Notes: generated by a model not told the origin, from the sequence alone. Counted from the first letter of the stretch, positions 16,793-26,423 are shown. The stretch is 64,000 nucleotides of DNA from Paenibacillus sp. PvR098 (GCF_017833255.1 NZ_JAFIBU010000001.1:3570001-3634000), one strand, 5' to 3'. Numbers and translations: made by a program.

Positions 16793-18616
16793 ATGCTGGA
16801 TATAAACGAAAATAGACAGCGGTCAGTGCCCTTTGCCACGATGGCAGAGGCGCAGGAGCTGCTGCGGAAATATTACGGATATCCCGATTTTCGCGAGGGG
16901 CAGAAGAACGTCATCGCCAGCGTCCTGAGAGGGAGCGATACGCTGGGCATCATGCCGACCGGAGGAGGGAAGTCGATCTGCTATCAAATTCCGGCGATGC
17001 TCATGAGCGGAACGACGATCGTCGTGTCTCCGCTGATCTCGCTAATGAAGGATCAGGTAGACGGACTCGATAGCATCGGCGTGCCGGCTGCGTATATCAA
17101 CAGCTCATTGTCGTATGCACAGGTAGAGCTTCGTATACGCAAAGCGGAACGTGGGGAGTATAAGCTGCTCTATGTAGCCCCGGAGCGTCTGGAGTCGGAG
17201 CGCTTCCTCGAGCTGCTATCTGGCTTGGTTATCCCCATGGTGGCGGTCGATGAAGCGCACTGCGTATCGCAGTGGGGTCACGATTTCCGTCCGAGCTATA
17301 TGCGGATCAACCAGCTTGTGGCGCACCTGCCGGAGAGGCCGCTGCTCGCTGCCTTCACAGCGACGGCGACCGACCAAGTGCAAGAGGATATTGTCAAGCA
17401 CTTGAAGCTGCAGGTGCCCCAGGTATTCGTCACCGGGTTTGCGCGGGAGAACTTGTCATTCTCGGTTGTGAAGGGCGAGAACAAGCGGGATGTGCTGATG
17501 AATCATATCCGCCAGCACGCCGGGGAAGCGGGCATTGTCTATGCTGCCACGCGCAAGGAGGTTGACCAGCTGTGCGAATATTTGACCCGTCAGGGAGTAG
17601 CCGCGGGTAAATATCATGCGGGCATGACGGATAAGGAGCGCGCGGAAGCCCAGGAGCAATTCCTTTATGACGAGGTGCGCGTGATGGTGGCAAGCAATGC
17701 GTTCGGTATGGGCATCGATAAATCGAACGTGCGCTATGTTGTGCACTACAACATGCCGAAAAACATGGAAGCCTATTATCAGGAAGCGGGTCGTGCGGGC
17801 CGAGACGGCGAGCCGAGCGATTGCCTGCTGTTGTTCAGCCCGCAGGATATTCATATTCAGAAGTTTCTCATTGAGCAATCCGTAGGAGACCCTGAGCGGC
17901 AGTCGAAGGAGTACCGCCGGCTGCAGCAGATAGCGGACTACTGCCATACCCCGCAGTGCTTACAGCGGTACATCGTCCGCTATTTCGGAGGCGAGACGGG
18001 AGAAGATTGCGGCCAGTGCAGCAACTGCGTTAGCCCAGACCTGGAGCTTTCGGATATTACGCTGGAGGCGCAGCAAATATTCTCCTGTGTACGACGGATG
18101 CGCGAACGGTTCGGTATGACGCTGGTCGCCTCGGTGCTGAAAGGGTCGAAAAACAAAAAGGTGCTGGAGCTCGGGTTCGATAGTCTGAGCACATACGGGC
18201 TGATGAAGAGCCGGACGGAGAAGGAGATCATTGATCTGATCCAACTGCTGACCGCAGAAGGCTACTTGCAGCTGACCGAGGGCAAATATCCGGTGCTGAA
18301 GCTGACGGCGAAGGCATCCAGCGTCCTTGCTGGAGCGGACCGGGTCGTGCAGCGCGTTCGGATGAAGCCTGCGGCGCCGACGGTCAAAGATGTGGAGACG
18401 GAGCTGTTCGACGAGCTGCGGCGGCTGCGCACGGAGATTGCGAAGCGGGAGGGCATTCCTCCATATATCGTGTTCCCGGACAGCACACTGCGCGAAATGT
18501 GCGGGGTGAAGCCGACCAACCCGGCGGCAATGCTGAAGATCAAAGGTGTCGGAGAAGCGAAATTTTTCAAATACGGGGCCTATTTTATCGAATTTTTCAA
18601 GCAGCAGCAGGGGTAA
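16793..18616 (+). CDS. recQ: ATP-dependent DNA helicase RecQ
   Basis: A 607-residue superfamily 2 helicase that unwinds recombination intermediates 3' to 5'. Visible are the Walker A MPTGGGKS, VDEAHCVSQWGHDFRP (DEAH box with the RecQ aromatic loop) and SNAFGMGIDKSNVR with QEAGRAGRDG (motifs V and VI). The zinc-binding cysteines lie in CHTPQCLQ and CGQCSNC. A winged helix follows, then the C-terminal HRDC domain (FDELRRLRTEIAKREG, then LKIKGVGEAKFFKYG). This is the full RecQ layout. AGGAGGCATAAAAATTC precedes ATG. It follows the GT2 gene by 6 bases. Confidence 0.95.
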   Translation: MLDINENRQRSVPFATMAEAQELLRKYYGYPDFREGQKNVIASVLRGSDTLGIMPTGGGKSICYQIPAMLMSGTTIVVSPLISLMKDQVDGLDSIGVPAAYINSSLSYAQVELRIRKAERGEYKLLYVAPERLESERFLELLSGLVIPMVAVDEAHCVSQWGHDFRPSYMRINQLVAHLPERPLLAAFTATATDQVQEDIVKHLKLQVPQVFVTGFARENLSFSVVKGENKRDVLMNHIRQHAGEAGIVYAATRKEVDQLCEYLTRQGVAAGKYHAGMTDKERAEAQEQFLYDEVRVMVASNAFGMGIDKSNVRYVVHYNMPKNMEAYYQEAGRAGRDGEPSDCLLLFSPQDIHIQKFLIEQSVGDPERQSKEYRRLQQIADYCHTPQCLQRYIVRYFGGETGEDCGQCSNCVSPDLELSDITLEAQQIFSCVRRMRERFGMTLVASVLKGSKNKKVLELGFDSLSTYGLMKSRTEKEIIDLIQLLTAEGYLQLTEGKYPVLKLTAKASSVLAGADRVVQRVRMKPAAPTVKDVETELFDELRRLRTEIAKREGIPPYIVFPDSTLREMCGVKPTNPAAMLKIKGVGEAKFFKYGAYFIEFFKQQQG

Positions 18617-18671
18617 TCACACGGAGAAGCGATAGAACAGATGATTTTTGAAGGAATCAAGGAGGAGCGGC

Positions 18672-19328
18672 GTGGCGAAATCGAAGTATTATGTAGTTTG
18701 GGAAGGGCGACAGCCCGGTATTTATAAGACATGGGCTGAATGTCAGGCACAGACGAACGGATATCCGCAGGCGAAGTTTAAGTCCTATGAAAGCGAAGCG
18801 GAGGCAACCCGTTCGTTTGCGGCCGGATGGAAAAAAGCGTTCGGCGCTGCTGCGCGTGCTTCATCTGGCGGTACGACCAAGAGCAGCGGCGGAAGTTCAG
18901 TTTCGGGCGAGCTGCCGACCGAAGTGGAGCTAGACAGCCTCTCAGTGGACGTTGGCTGCAGCGGTAACCCCGGTATCGTCGAATACAAAGGGGTATTAAC
19001 GCGGACGGGCGAGGTCGTGTTCGAGCATCCGCCCATTTCCAAAGGGACGAACAACATGGGGGAGTTTCTCGCGATCGTACACGGGCTGGCCTACCTGAAG
19101 AAACAAGGGAGCGTCATGACCATTTACAGTGATTCGATGACCGCGATCAGCTGGGTGAGAAAGAAGACGGTCGCCTCTACTTTGGTTCGCGATGCTTCGA
19201 CCAAAGAAATCTGGACGCTTGTCGACCGCGCGGAAGCGTGGTTGCGGCAGAACAGCTACCCGAACAAAATCGTGAAGTGGAATACGAAGGCTTGGGGCGA
19301 GATTAAGGCCGATTATGGGAGAAAGTAA
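18672..19328 (+). CDS. RNase H1-like protein with N-terminal hybrid-binding domain
   Basis: A 218-residue protein. The first 50 residues (KYYVVWEGRQPGIYKTW, then GYPQAKFKSYESEAEA) are the viroplasmin-type RNA-DNA hybrid-binding domain found in eukaryotic and some bacterial RNase H1. A Gly/Ser linker joins it to an RNase H fold with the acidic catalytic residues in VDVGCSGNPG, NNMGEFLAIVHGL and YSDSMTAISW, and a final Asp near the C-terminus (IKADYGRK). It degrades RNA in RNA-DNA hybrids. The GTG at 18672 is chosen because AAGGAGGAGCGGC precedes it; the upstream TTG (18648) reads through that site. Confidence 0.85.
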   Translation: MAKSKYYVVWEGRQPGIYKTWAECQAQTNGYPQAKFKSYESEAEATRSFAAGWKKAFGAAARASSGGTTKSSGGSSVSGELPTEVELDSLSVDVGCSGNPGIVEYKGVLTRTGEVVFEHPPISKGTNNMGEFLAIVHGLAYLKKQGSVMTIYSDSMTAISWVRKKTVASTLVRDASTKEIWTLVDRAEAWLRQNSYPNKIVKWNTKAWGEIKADYGRK

Positions 19329-19352
19329 CAACACCATAGACGTGTAGCCATC

Positions 19353-19391
19353 AAGAGCGCCTGCTCCTTCAAAAGGAATGGGCGCTCTTGT
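19353..19391. terminator. bidirectional terminator
   Basis: Long stem AAGAGCGCC / GGCGCTCTT with inner CCTT/AAGG, between the RNase H gene and the convergent small gene. Confidence 0.7.
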
Positions 19392-19398
19392 TTCCATC

Positions 19399-19644
19399 TT
19401 ACTTATCCTGGCGATCAAAGTGCAAGCGTGGCTTCGTATTATCAGAGGTATCCTTGTATATTTCTTGCTCCTGAGTTTCGAGCGGAAGGCTCACCAGCTC
19501 CCATTCCGTTTGTCCCATGACGGGATCATACGGAAATTCGTCTCCGCGTTTGAGTGTTTCCTCGCGTCCCCATTCATTCTCGTAAATCCCGTCGGTTTCG
19601 ACTTCGTCGCTCGATACCGGGTTCATACGCTTGTCTTCTGCCAT
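19399..19644 (-). CDS. small acidic hypothetical protein (81 aa)
   Basis: An 81-residue hydrophilic, acidic protein (DEVETDGIYENEWGREET, then GDEFPYDPVMGQTEWEL) without membrane segments. The ATG at 19644 is chosen, with GAGGGAGGG 12 bases before it; an in-frame TTG at 19677 or 19653 is possible. It is divergent from the ABC transporter and convergent with the RNase H gene. I do not recognise a family; the composition resembles small Paenibacillus proteins of unknown role. Confidence 0.55.
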   Translation of the reverse strand: MAEDKRMNPVSSDEVETDGIYENEWGREETLKRGDEFPYDPVMGQTEWELVSLPLETQEQEIYKDTSDNTKPRLHFDRQDK

Positions 19645-19819
19645 GATTGCCAAAACCCTCCCTCTTGTTCGTTTCAAACGTTAGTATGCCCGTATTGTCT
19701 CGTTATAATGAAAAAAATCCCGATACGTACTAACCAGATTATGGTATGGTGAGAATGAAAAGAAAACCGCTTTATGACAAAAAATAAAGACCTGAACCAT
19801 TCACCGGAGGTGAAGCGCG

Positions 19820-21571
19820 TTGTCGTTTGTCGGGAGACTATCCTGGTTTTTCCGCGAACGCTGGGGCAGGTATGTCTTGGCTATCGTGTTAATGGCTTTG
19901 GTCAATGTGCTGAACATGATCCCTCCCCAAATGATTGGCGGGATCATTGATCAAATTCGAACGGGGACTCTGACCGAGGCAGGGCTGCGGCAAAGCGTGC
20001 TGCTGCTGGTCGGGCTGGCTTTGCTGCTTTACGTCATGATTTACGTGTGGATTACAACACTGTTCAGCAACTCAATACTCCTTGAAAAATGGCTGCGCAG
20101 CCGATTGATCAAGCATTTGACGCGAATGTCGCCTTCTTTCTTCCAAAGAAACAGTACGGGAGAGCTGATGGCGCTGGCGACTAACGATATCACCGCAATC
20201 GGTCAGACAGCCGGGTACGGTGTCATGACATTGGTCAATACGATCGTTGGTACCACTGTTGTGCTCATCGCCATGGTATCGCTCATCAGTTGGAAGCTCA
20301 TGCTGGCAGCGCTCATTCCTCTTCCGCTGCTAACGCTTGTCATTAGTATACTGGGCAAGCAGACGCGTATGCGCTTCGCTGAGGCACAAAATGCCTTTGC
20401 ACGCATGAACGATCAGGCGCTCGAATCGATCTCCGGCATGCGCGTCATTCGTTCTTATGTCCAGGAGGAGCATGATCTTCAGGCGTTTGACCGGATCACC
20501 AGCGACGTCATGGAGAAAAATAGGCGCGTGGCGGCGATTAACGCTCTGTTCCACCCGACCATTACATTGATTGTCGGGATAAGCTATGTGATCGGCATAG
20601 GGTACGGCGCTTACCTGGTATTTCATAACGAAATTACATTGGGACAGCTCGTGTCGTTCAATATTTATTTGGGGATGCTCATCTGGCCGATGATCTCGTT
20701 CGGTGAGTTCATCAATGTGCTGCAGCGCGGCACCGCTTCCGTAGACCGGTTGACCCGGAGCTTTGACCAGAAGCCGGAGGTTCAGAATACACCCCATCCG
20801 GAGCAGGTCGCTAGGCCAGAGGCGATTGAGTTTCATGATCTCACGTTTCGTTACCCTGGCGCAGCTTACGACAGCCTCTCGGGAATATCTTTGCAGCTGG
20901 AGCGTGGACAGACGCTGGGCATCGTCGGCAGAACGGGCAGTGGCAAAAGCACACTTTTGAAACAGCTGCTTCGCTTCTATCCGGCCCCGCCCGGCAGCGT
21001 GAGGATTTCTGGAATACCGTTGGAGCAGCTGCCGATCGAGCGCGTACGGGAATGGATCGGCTACGTGCCGCAGGAGCATTTGCTGCTTTCCAAATCCGTG
21101 AGGGATAATATCGCTTTAGGGCGGCCTGAGGCTTCACCGGAGGACATCCACCGGGCCATTAAGCTTGCCTCATTCACGCAGGATGTGGAGCAGCTGCCGA
21201 AAGGGCTTCAGACCATTGTGGGAGAGAATGGCGTCATGCTCTCCGGGGGCCAGAAGCAGCGTGTGAGTATCGCCCGGGCGCTTCTTGGCGATCCCGAAAT
21301 CCTGATCTTGGACGATTCGTTGTCCGCAGTCGATGCTCGAACGGAGAGCGCCATTCTGCAAGCAATAAGGACCGAACGGGAAGGGAAAACGACGCTGATC
21401 GCGACGCATCGTCTTTCCGCGGTCATGCATGCGGATCGGATCATCGTGCTCGAAGACGGACACATCACCGAAGAAGGGTCGCATGAGCATCTGATGAGAC
21501 AGGGTGGATGGTATAAGAATCAATATGAACGGCAGCAATTGGAGGCCAAGCTGCTCGATTCATCAGAATAG
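19820..21571 (+). CDS. yheI: heterodimeric ABC exporter half-transporter, YheI-like
   Basis: A 583-residue ABC half-transporter: an N-terminal six-helix exporter domain (about 1-300) and an ATPase domain with Walker A VGRTGSGKST, signature LSGGQKQRVS and Walker B ILILDDSLSAVD. The residue after Walker B is Asp rather than the catalytic Glu. That is typical of the degenerate subunit of heterodimeric exporters such as B. subtilis YheI/YheH (BmrC/BmrD), which export drugs. The start is TTG with GGAGGTGAAGCGCG upstream. The partner gene follows after 31 bases. Regulation by a translated leader, known for BmrCD, is not visible here. Confidence 0.85.
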   Translation: MSFVGRLSWFFRERWGRYVLAIVLMALVNVLNMIPPQMIGGIIDQIRTGTLTEAGLRQSVLLLVGLALLLYVMIYVWITTLFSNSILLEKWLRSRLIKHLTRMSPSFFQRNSTGELMALATNDITAIGQTAGYGVMTLVNTIVGTTVVLIAMVSLISWKLMLAALIPLPLLTLVISILGKQTRMRFAEAQNAFARMNDQALESISGMRVIRSYVQEEHDLQAFDRITSDVMEKNRRVAAINALFHPTITLIVGISYVIGIGYGAYLVFHNEITLGQLVSFNIYLGMLIWPMISFGEFINVLQRGTASVDRLTRSFDQKPEVQNTPHPEQVARPEAIEFHDLTFRYPGAAYDSLSGISLQLERGQTLGIVGRTGSGKSTLLKQLLRFYPAPPGSVRISGIPLEQLPIERVREWIGYVPQEHLLLSKSVRDNIALGRPEASPEDIHRAIKLASFTQDVEQLPKGLQTIVGENGVMLSGGQKQRVSIARALLGDPEILILDDSLSAVDARTESAILQAIRTEREGKTTLIATHRLSAVMHADRIIVLEDGHITEEGSHEHLMRQGGWYKNQYERQQLEAKLLDSSE

Positions 21572-21602
21572 CAGCTGACAGGAAGGAAGTGCGATGGCCT
21601 GA

Positions 21603-23681
21603 ATGGATGGGAGTGAACAAACACCCGTATTTCGCAGGCTTTTCGGTTATGCGATGCTCTTCAAATATCGTATTGCCGCGGCGCTGCTCGTACTTTGCTG
21701 TGCAGTAGGCGCAGAGCTAGCTGGGCCTTTCATAGCGAAAACCATCATTGACCGTCATATCGGCAGCATCCAGCTTCCGTGGTATGAGACTGCAGCTCCA
21801 ATCAGCGGTTCGATTCGTCAGGTCGAGCTGGAGGGCCGCAGCTATGTGCGCGAAGACTGGTTGGAGGCAGCCACCTTAGATCAGGGCATGTGGAAAGAAG
21901 CTCGCATCCTCCAGCTGGAGCGCGGCTTATACCTTGTGCGGGACGTGCCTAGTGCCCAAGGAAGCTGGACACTGATGGCGGGAGGCGGCGACTCAGGAGC
22001 GCAGGTAAAGTTGACCAAAGAGAGCGGTGAGTTGAAATTGTTCCCCGCGCGCAAGCTCTCTGCAGCGGAAGCAGCAAGCTTTTATCAGCATGACATCATG
22101 CCCGTGATTCGTTGGCTTCTGCTGTTTGTCGGCCTGCTCGCGCTGGGAAGCATACTGCATTACATACAGGGATATACCTTACAAGTTACTGCGCTGCGGA
22201 TCATTCAGCGGATGCGAATGGATCTGATGAGGCATATTCAAAATATTCCGATCCGCTACTTCGATAATACGCCCATTGGTCAAGTGGTGTCTCGGATCGC
22301 TAACGATACGGAAGCCATACGGGATTTGTTTATGAGCTTTATGGCGACGTTTGTGGTCAGCATGATCAGCATTATTGGAATTTACATCGCCTTATTTTTA
22401 CTAGATACTCGTCTGGCCTTGGTGACACTGCTGTTTATGCCGTTGTTTACGGCTGTGATGCTTGTGCACCTGAAATTTTCAAAAAAATATATCTCCATCA
22501 TGAGAGCCAGACTCAGTGACATGAATGCCATGATCAGCGAATCGATCGCCGTTATGCCGATACTGCAGGCATTCCGGCAGGAAGCGAACCGTCTCCGTGA
22601 ATTTGATGAGCTGAACGAAGACAGGTACCGCAACAATATCAAGCAGCACCGTGTGTTTTCACTGTCCTCACGGAATTTTACCGGTCTTGTTGGCTCGTTA
22701 TTTACTGCGGGGGCCATCTGGTATTTCGGCGGGCAGTCGCTGCACACTTCGATTTCTTTCGGAGTATTTTATGCTTTCATCGACTACACGGGTCGGTTCT
22801 TTCAGCCGATTATCGGGATTTTCGATCAATTGTTGAATGCCCAGCGCGCGGTTGTGTCGGCAGAGAAGGTGTTCGCTTTGATGGATATCGAAGGGAAGCA
22901 GGTGGAGAAAGCCGATGAGGTTCCCCGGCCGCAAGGGAATGTGGTTTTCGACCATGTCTCCTTCGCTTATCATGAGGGCGAGCCCGTCCTGCGCGGAATT
23001 TCCTTTGAGGCGAGAAAAGGGGAGACCATAGCGCTCGTTGGTCATACCGGTTCCGGCAAAAGCTCGATCATGAACCTGCTGCTCGGCTTCTACGAGCCGA
23101 CGGCGGGGGAGATTCGCATCGATGGCAGTGATATTACCTCTATGTCCAAGCAGACGCTGCGCAAGCATATGGGGATCGTGCTGCAGGATCCTTTCTTGTT
23201 TGCGGGCGATATCAAGTTTAACGTAAGCTTGTATAATGAGAACATTGGCCCCGAGCAGGTACGCAAGGCGCTCGCCGATGTCGGCGCGTCTATTTTCGTC
23301 GAGCAGCTGCCCGGAGGTTACAACGAAACGGTAGTGGAGAGAGGAAGCACGTTGTCCTCCGGCCAGCGTCAGTTGATTTCCTTCGCACGGGCACTTGCCT
23401 TCGATCCCGCTATTCTTATACTGGATGAAGCGACGGCGAGCATCGACAGCGAAACGGAAGGCTTAATCCAAGAGGCGCTGCGGATCGTCAGTGCAGGCCG
23501 GACCACCTTTGTTATCGCGCACCGGCTTTCCACAATCCGCGATGCAGATCAAATCTTGGTGCTGCATCGTGGTGAAATCGTCGAACGAGGCACCCACGAG
23601 CAGTTGATGCAGCGGGAGGGGCGTTATTACCGAATGTATCAGCTTCAATCCGGCGGCACAGCGCCGCCGACCACAGCTTAG
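21603..23681 (+). CDS. yheH: heterodimeric ABC exporter half-transporter, YheH-like
   Basis: A 692-residue partner of the preceding gene. It has a long extracytoplasmic insertion (about residues 55-170) between the first and second membrane segments, as in YheH/BmrD, which explains its extra length. The ATPase domain has Walker A VGHTGSGKSS, signature LSSGQRQLIS and Walker B ILDEATASID with the catalytic Glu. The pair therefore has one complete and one degenerate ATP site. Expected role is efflux of hydrophobic compounds. The start is an ATG 9 bases after a stop-interrupted ATG, with GGAAGGAAG further upstream. No terminator is obvious after it. Confidence 0.85.
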   Translation: MDGSEQTPVFRRLFGYAMLFKYRIAAALLVLCCAVGAELAGPFIAKTIIDRHIGSIQLPWYETAAPISGSIRQVELEGRSYVREDWLEAATLDQGMWKEARILQLERGLYLVRDVPSAQGSWTLMAGGGDSGAQVKLTKESGELKLFPARKLSAAEAASFYQHDIMPVIRWLLLFVGLLALGSILHYIQGYTLQVTALRIIQRMRMDLMRHIQNIPIRYFDNTPIGQVVSRIANDTEAIRDLFMSFMATFVVSMISIIGIYIALFLLDTRLALVTLLFMPLFTAVMLVHLKFSKKYISIMRARLSDMNAMISESIAVMPILQAFRQEANRLREFDELNEDRYRNNIKQHRVFSLSSRNFTGLVGSLFTAGAIWYFGGQSLHTSISFGVFYAFIDYTGRFFQPIIGIFDQLLNAQRAVVSAEKVFALMDIEGKQVEKADEVPRPQGNVVFDHVSFAYHEGEPVLRGISFEARKGETIALVGHTGSGKSSIMNLLLGFYEPTAGEIRIDGSDITSMSKQTLRKHMGIVLQDPFLFAGDIKFNVSLYNENIGPEQVRKALADVGASIFVEQLPGGYNETVVERGSTLSSGQRQLISFARALAFDPAILILDEATASIDSETEGLIQEALRIVSAGRTTFVIAHRLSTIRDADQILVLHRGEIVERGTHEQLMQREGRYYRMYQLQSGGTAPPTTA

Positions 23682-24159
23682 AACGATGAGGTAAGGCTTC
23701 GAATGTCAAGCAGCGGGTATGGCTTGAATGACGATATGCGCTCTTTCGGGCACGGGTAAAACGCTGCGATGTCGAGTGACGAAAGTGACGATATGCTTAC
23801 AGCATCCCGCCGCTGTCCACCTTCAACCATATGTATTTAAAGCGAATGCGGCGGGCTATGTCTGCCGTATTTGCTTTGTGCAAAGCTCTTGAAAGTTGGA
23901 GCACACGACAAAAAAACGAGCTCGTAAGCCCCAGCTCCAAGTCCCAAAATGTAGCCATAGCCAGCCAGCTTCGTATAGTAAAATCCTTCAAAATCAGGTC
24001 CACATCCAATGCTCTGTCTACTCATTTGATTATACTGCTTTTACAAAATTCCCGATAGATTTGCTGCCGCACGGGTAATAAGCTGCCGCACGGGTAATAA
24101 TAGGTAACCTTTCTGTGGTGAAATCAGGTTGACATCGAATGAAGTAGGAGGCGGTATCT
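23682..24159. other. gene-poor interval with short repeats
   Basis: 478 bases without a convincing gene. A 19-base unit GCTGCCGCACGGGTAATAA is duplicated exactly at 24063-24100. A third GCACGGGTAA occurs near 23750. TGACGATATGC occurs twice (about 23727 and 23787). AAATCAGGT-ACATC-AATG recurs with three differences at about 23991 and 24121. Minus-strand ORFs of 60-70 codons exist but lack ribosome sites and resemble nothing I know. This looks like decayed or slipped DNA. Confidence 0.5.
24063..24100. repeat. 19-base tandem duplication
   Basis: GCTGCCGCACGGGTAATAA occurs twice in direct, adjacent copies without mismatch. Confidence 0.9.
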
Positions 24160-25104
24160 GTGAAAACTCGTCGGCGTTATGAAAATATGGATGGAATTCT
24201 AAATAAAAAAAAGCTGCTTCACATGCACAAATGGCGGAAAGAGCGTAGGGCGAAAGTCAAGGATCTATCCTATCGTGTTTCTCAATGTCCGGACAAACAG
24301 TTGGACTTTCTGAGAAATAATCGAACAGAGCCATCGATCACTTGGATCGGGCATTCAACCTTTGTACTGCAGATGGGAGGGATCAATCTGATCACTGATC
24401 CAGTGTGGGCTGAACGGATAGGGATTGAAAAGCGACTTGCCCCCCCGGGACTAGCTCTTGATGAGCTGCCCTCAATCCATGCGGTGCTTCTTTCCCACAG
24501 CCATTACGATCACATGCATCTCCCAACCTTACGAGCTATTGCCAGAGCGAACAGGGGTCTGCAGTTTTTTGTGCCTGAGGGATTGGGGCGGAAGCTTAGG
24601 GCTGGCGGTTTTGAACGCGTAACGGAGATGGAATGGTGGGGCACGTCGAACTTAGAAGGGGTGGAGCTTCACTTCGTGCCGTCGCAGCATGGGACCCGTC
24701 GCACTTTGTTTGATATCAACAGTTCGCATTGGGGCGGCTGGGTAGTCCGTCCTTCCACACCTGGAGGAGAGCGGGACGCGATGTATTTTGCAGGGGATAC
24801 CGCTTACTTTAACGGGTTTCAGTTAATAGGAGAACGTTATCCGATCAAGTGGGCGCTCATGCCTATTGGCGCTTACGAGCCGGAGTGGCATATGTCCAAA
24901 CAGCATGTGAATCCTGAGCAGGCGGTACAAGCATTCATCGATTGCGGTGCTGAGTTCTTCATCCCGATGCATTACGGTGCATTCCGTATATCGGATGATA
25001 CGCCTCGCGAAGCGCTGGATCGGCTTCAAGAGGAATGGGGGAGACGGGAGCTTGCGCCGGAACGTCTCCGGATTCCTTGTCACGGAGAAACGTTCCGGGC
25101 ATGA
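24160..25104 (+). CDS. MBL-fold metallohydrolase, NAPE-PLD/UlaG-like
   Basis: A 314-residue metallo-beta-lactamase-fold protein. Metal ligands are seen in LLSHSHYDHMH (HxHxDH), PSQHGTRR, YFAGDTAYF and PMHYGAF, and WIGHSTFVLQ opens the fold. This is the COG2220 group, which includes N-acylphosphatidylethanolamine phospholipase D and UlaG lactonase. The bacterial substrate is unknown, likely a phosphodiester or lactone. A basic N-terminal 40 residues precede the fold (MHKWRKERRAKVKD). The GTG start has GTAGGAGGCGGTATCT upstream. It converges on the CvfC-like gene with an 18-base gap. Confidence 0.8.
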   Translation: MKTRRRYENMDGILNKKKLLHMHKWRKERRAKVKDLSYRVSQCPDKQLDFLRNNRTEPSITWIGHSTFVLQMGGINLITDPVWAERIGIEKRLAPPGLALDELPSIHAVLLSHSHYDHMHLPTLRAIARANRGLQFFVPEGLGRKLRAGGFERVTEMEWWGTSNLEGVELHFVPSQHGTRRTLFDINSSHWGGWVVRPSTPGGERDAMYFAGDTAYFNGFQLIGERYPIKWALMPIGAYEPEWHMSKQHVNPEQAVQAFIDCGAEFFIPMHYGAFRISDDTPREALDRLQEEWGRRELAPERLRIPCHGETFRA

Positions 25105-25122
25105 TGATGATCCCAACGCGGG

Positions 25123-26316
25123 CTATGAGCGGTTTCGACGAGCCATCTGCTGCCATACGGAGCCTTCTGCGGCTTGGCCGCCTTCAATGCGCTCGAGCGC
25201 CATGCGTACCTGCATTCGCACCTCGAATTCCGGATCATCTTGGGCCGCATGCAGCGCCTGAAGGGAGAGATCATCCCCGACTTCGTACAGGAAGCGGGCC
25301 GCTCGCCAACGTACAAGCTTGTTGGAATCCTGCAGCGCTCCAATCATCGCTTCCTGTGCTGCGGGGTCTCCCAGATCGGACAGCGTATCTCCTGCCGTTC
25401 GGCGTACGGACGCAGAAGAATCCTGCAGGGCGCGATACAGATAAGGAAGTACTTCCGGATTCTTCAGATCACCCAAGTAAACTGCGGCCAAGCGGCGGAC
25501 ATTGGCCTGCTCGTCTTCCAGCGCCTTCAGCAGCAGCTGCAGCGTGGCTTCCGAGGGTTTGATCTGCTGCAGCGCTGCGTAACGCTGCTTCCAATCTGGC
25601 GCATTCAGCTGCTGTTCCGTTTCTTCATAACTCAGCGCTTTACGACCGGTTTCAGCCAGCTTCCGGGCTTCGCCTTGGGCTGGCCCTTCTTGAGCCTGGG
25701 CTATCAGTTGTTCAAGCTGCTCGTTGCTGTAAGCGGCGTCCAGCTCTTGAAGGACTTCGTCCAGCACCTCTCGAAGCTCCCCATAACGGGTATCCCAATC
25801 ATCAAGCGACCGTTCCTTAATCAGATTCGGTGATGCCGCCGCGGCACGAATGGCAGCGTCACTGAAGCGCTTAGGCAGGGCATCACGAAGTTCTTCCGTG
25901 CCATTCGTCACTCTCACCTGAAGCGGGATGCCGCGAAAATGCTGGAGTCGTACCATCACTTCACCGAAAGCGGCGCCTTCGGCAGCTTCTGAAGGCGCAA
26001 TGCCGTTAGGTTGGTCCATACCGGATTGTACTGGAGCAGATGGCGCATCGGTTACCGCTTCGCCCAAAATGGCTCTCGCTTCCGCCAAAATGCTTGACCA
26101 ATCACCTTTGGGAGTTCGGTCAAGAGCGATAAAATCCGCTGCGCGATATAATGCTTTGACGCCCTCAATGGCAAGCAGCTGCCGCAGGTTCGGATCAGGA
26201 GCCTCCGCGGCCTGGTCCCGGGTAAATGTTTGACGCATACCGTTTGGGAGCTTTTCGGTCAGGTTGATTTTCATCGTGTTCGGACTGGGCGTGGGTTCGA
26301 TGGATATAATTTTCAT
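25123..26316 (-). CDS. CvfC/YpgR-like protein: Nfu N-terminal domain plus HEAT repeats
   Basis: A 397-residue protein. The N-terminus (KIISIEPTPSPNTMKINL, then LLAIEGVKALYRAADFIAL) is the Nfu_N/Scaffold-N domain. The C-terminal part has several HEAT-like repeats (DWKQRYAALQQI, NVRRLAAVYLGDLKNPEVL, SVRRTAGDTLSDLGDPAAQ, LVRWRAARFLYEVGD). This matches the conserved virulence factor C family (S. aureus CvfC, B. subtilis YpgR), whose biochemical role is unclear. The ATG at 26316 has AGGAGGGAACCCGTT before it; a longer ORF start upstream is not used. Probably cytosolic, a protein-interaction scaffold. Confidence 0.85.
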   Translation of the reverse strand: MKIISIEPTPSPNTMKINLTEKLPNGMRQTFTRDQAAEAPDPNLRQLLAIEGVKALYRAADFIALDRTPKGDWSSILAEARAILGEAVTDAPSAPVQSGMDQPNGIAPSEAAEGAAFGEVMVRLQHFRGIPLQVRVTNGTEELRDALPKRFSDAAIRAAAASPNLIKERSLDDWDTRYGELREVLDEVLQELDAAYSNEQLEQLIAQAQEGPAQGEARKLAETGRKALSYEETEQQLNAPDWKQRYAALQQIKPSEATLQLLLKALEDEQANVRRLAAVYLGDLKNPEVLPYLYRALQDSSASVRRTAGDTLSDLGDPAAQEAMIGALQDSNKLVRWRAARFLYEVGDDLSLQALHAAQDDPEFEVRMQVRMALERIEGGQAAEGSVWQQMARRNRS

Positions 26317-26353
26317 AACGGGTTCCCTCCTGTCTGGTATAGCCTCGACTAGC

Positions 26354-26396
26354 AAAAAGGACCGCCAGCCCTGAGGGAGCAAATCGGTCCTTTTAT
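26354..26396 (-). terminator. terminator of the guanylate-kinase-like gene
   Basis: Stem AAAGGACCG / CGGTCCTTT with a T run on the minus strand, between the guanylate-kinase-like gene and the CvfC-like gene. Confidence 0.7.
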
Positions 26397-26423
26397 TGTT
26401 ATTCGTTTCTGCCGGACCGTCTT

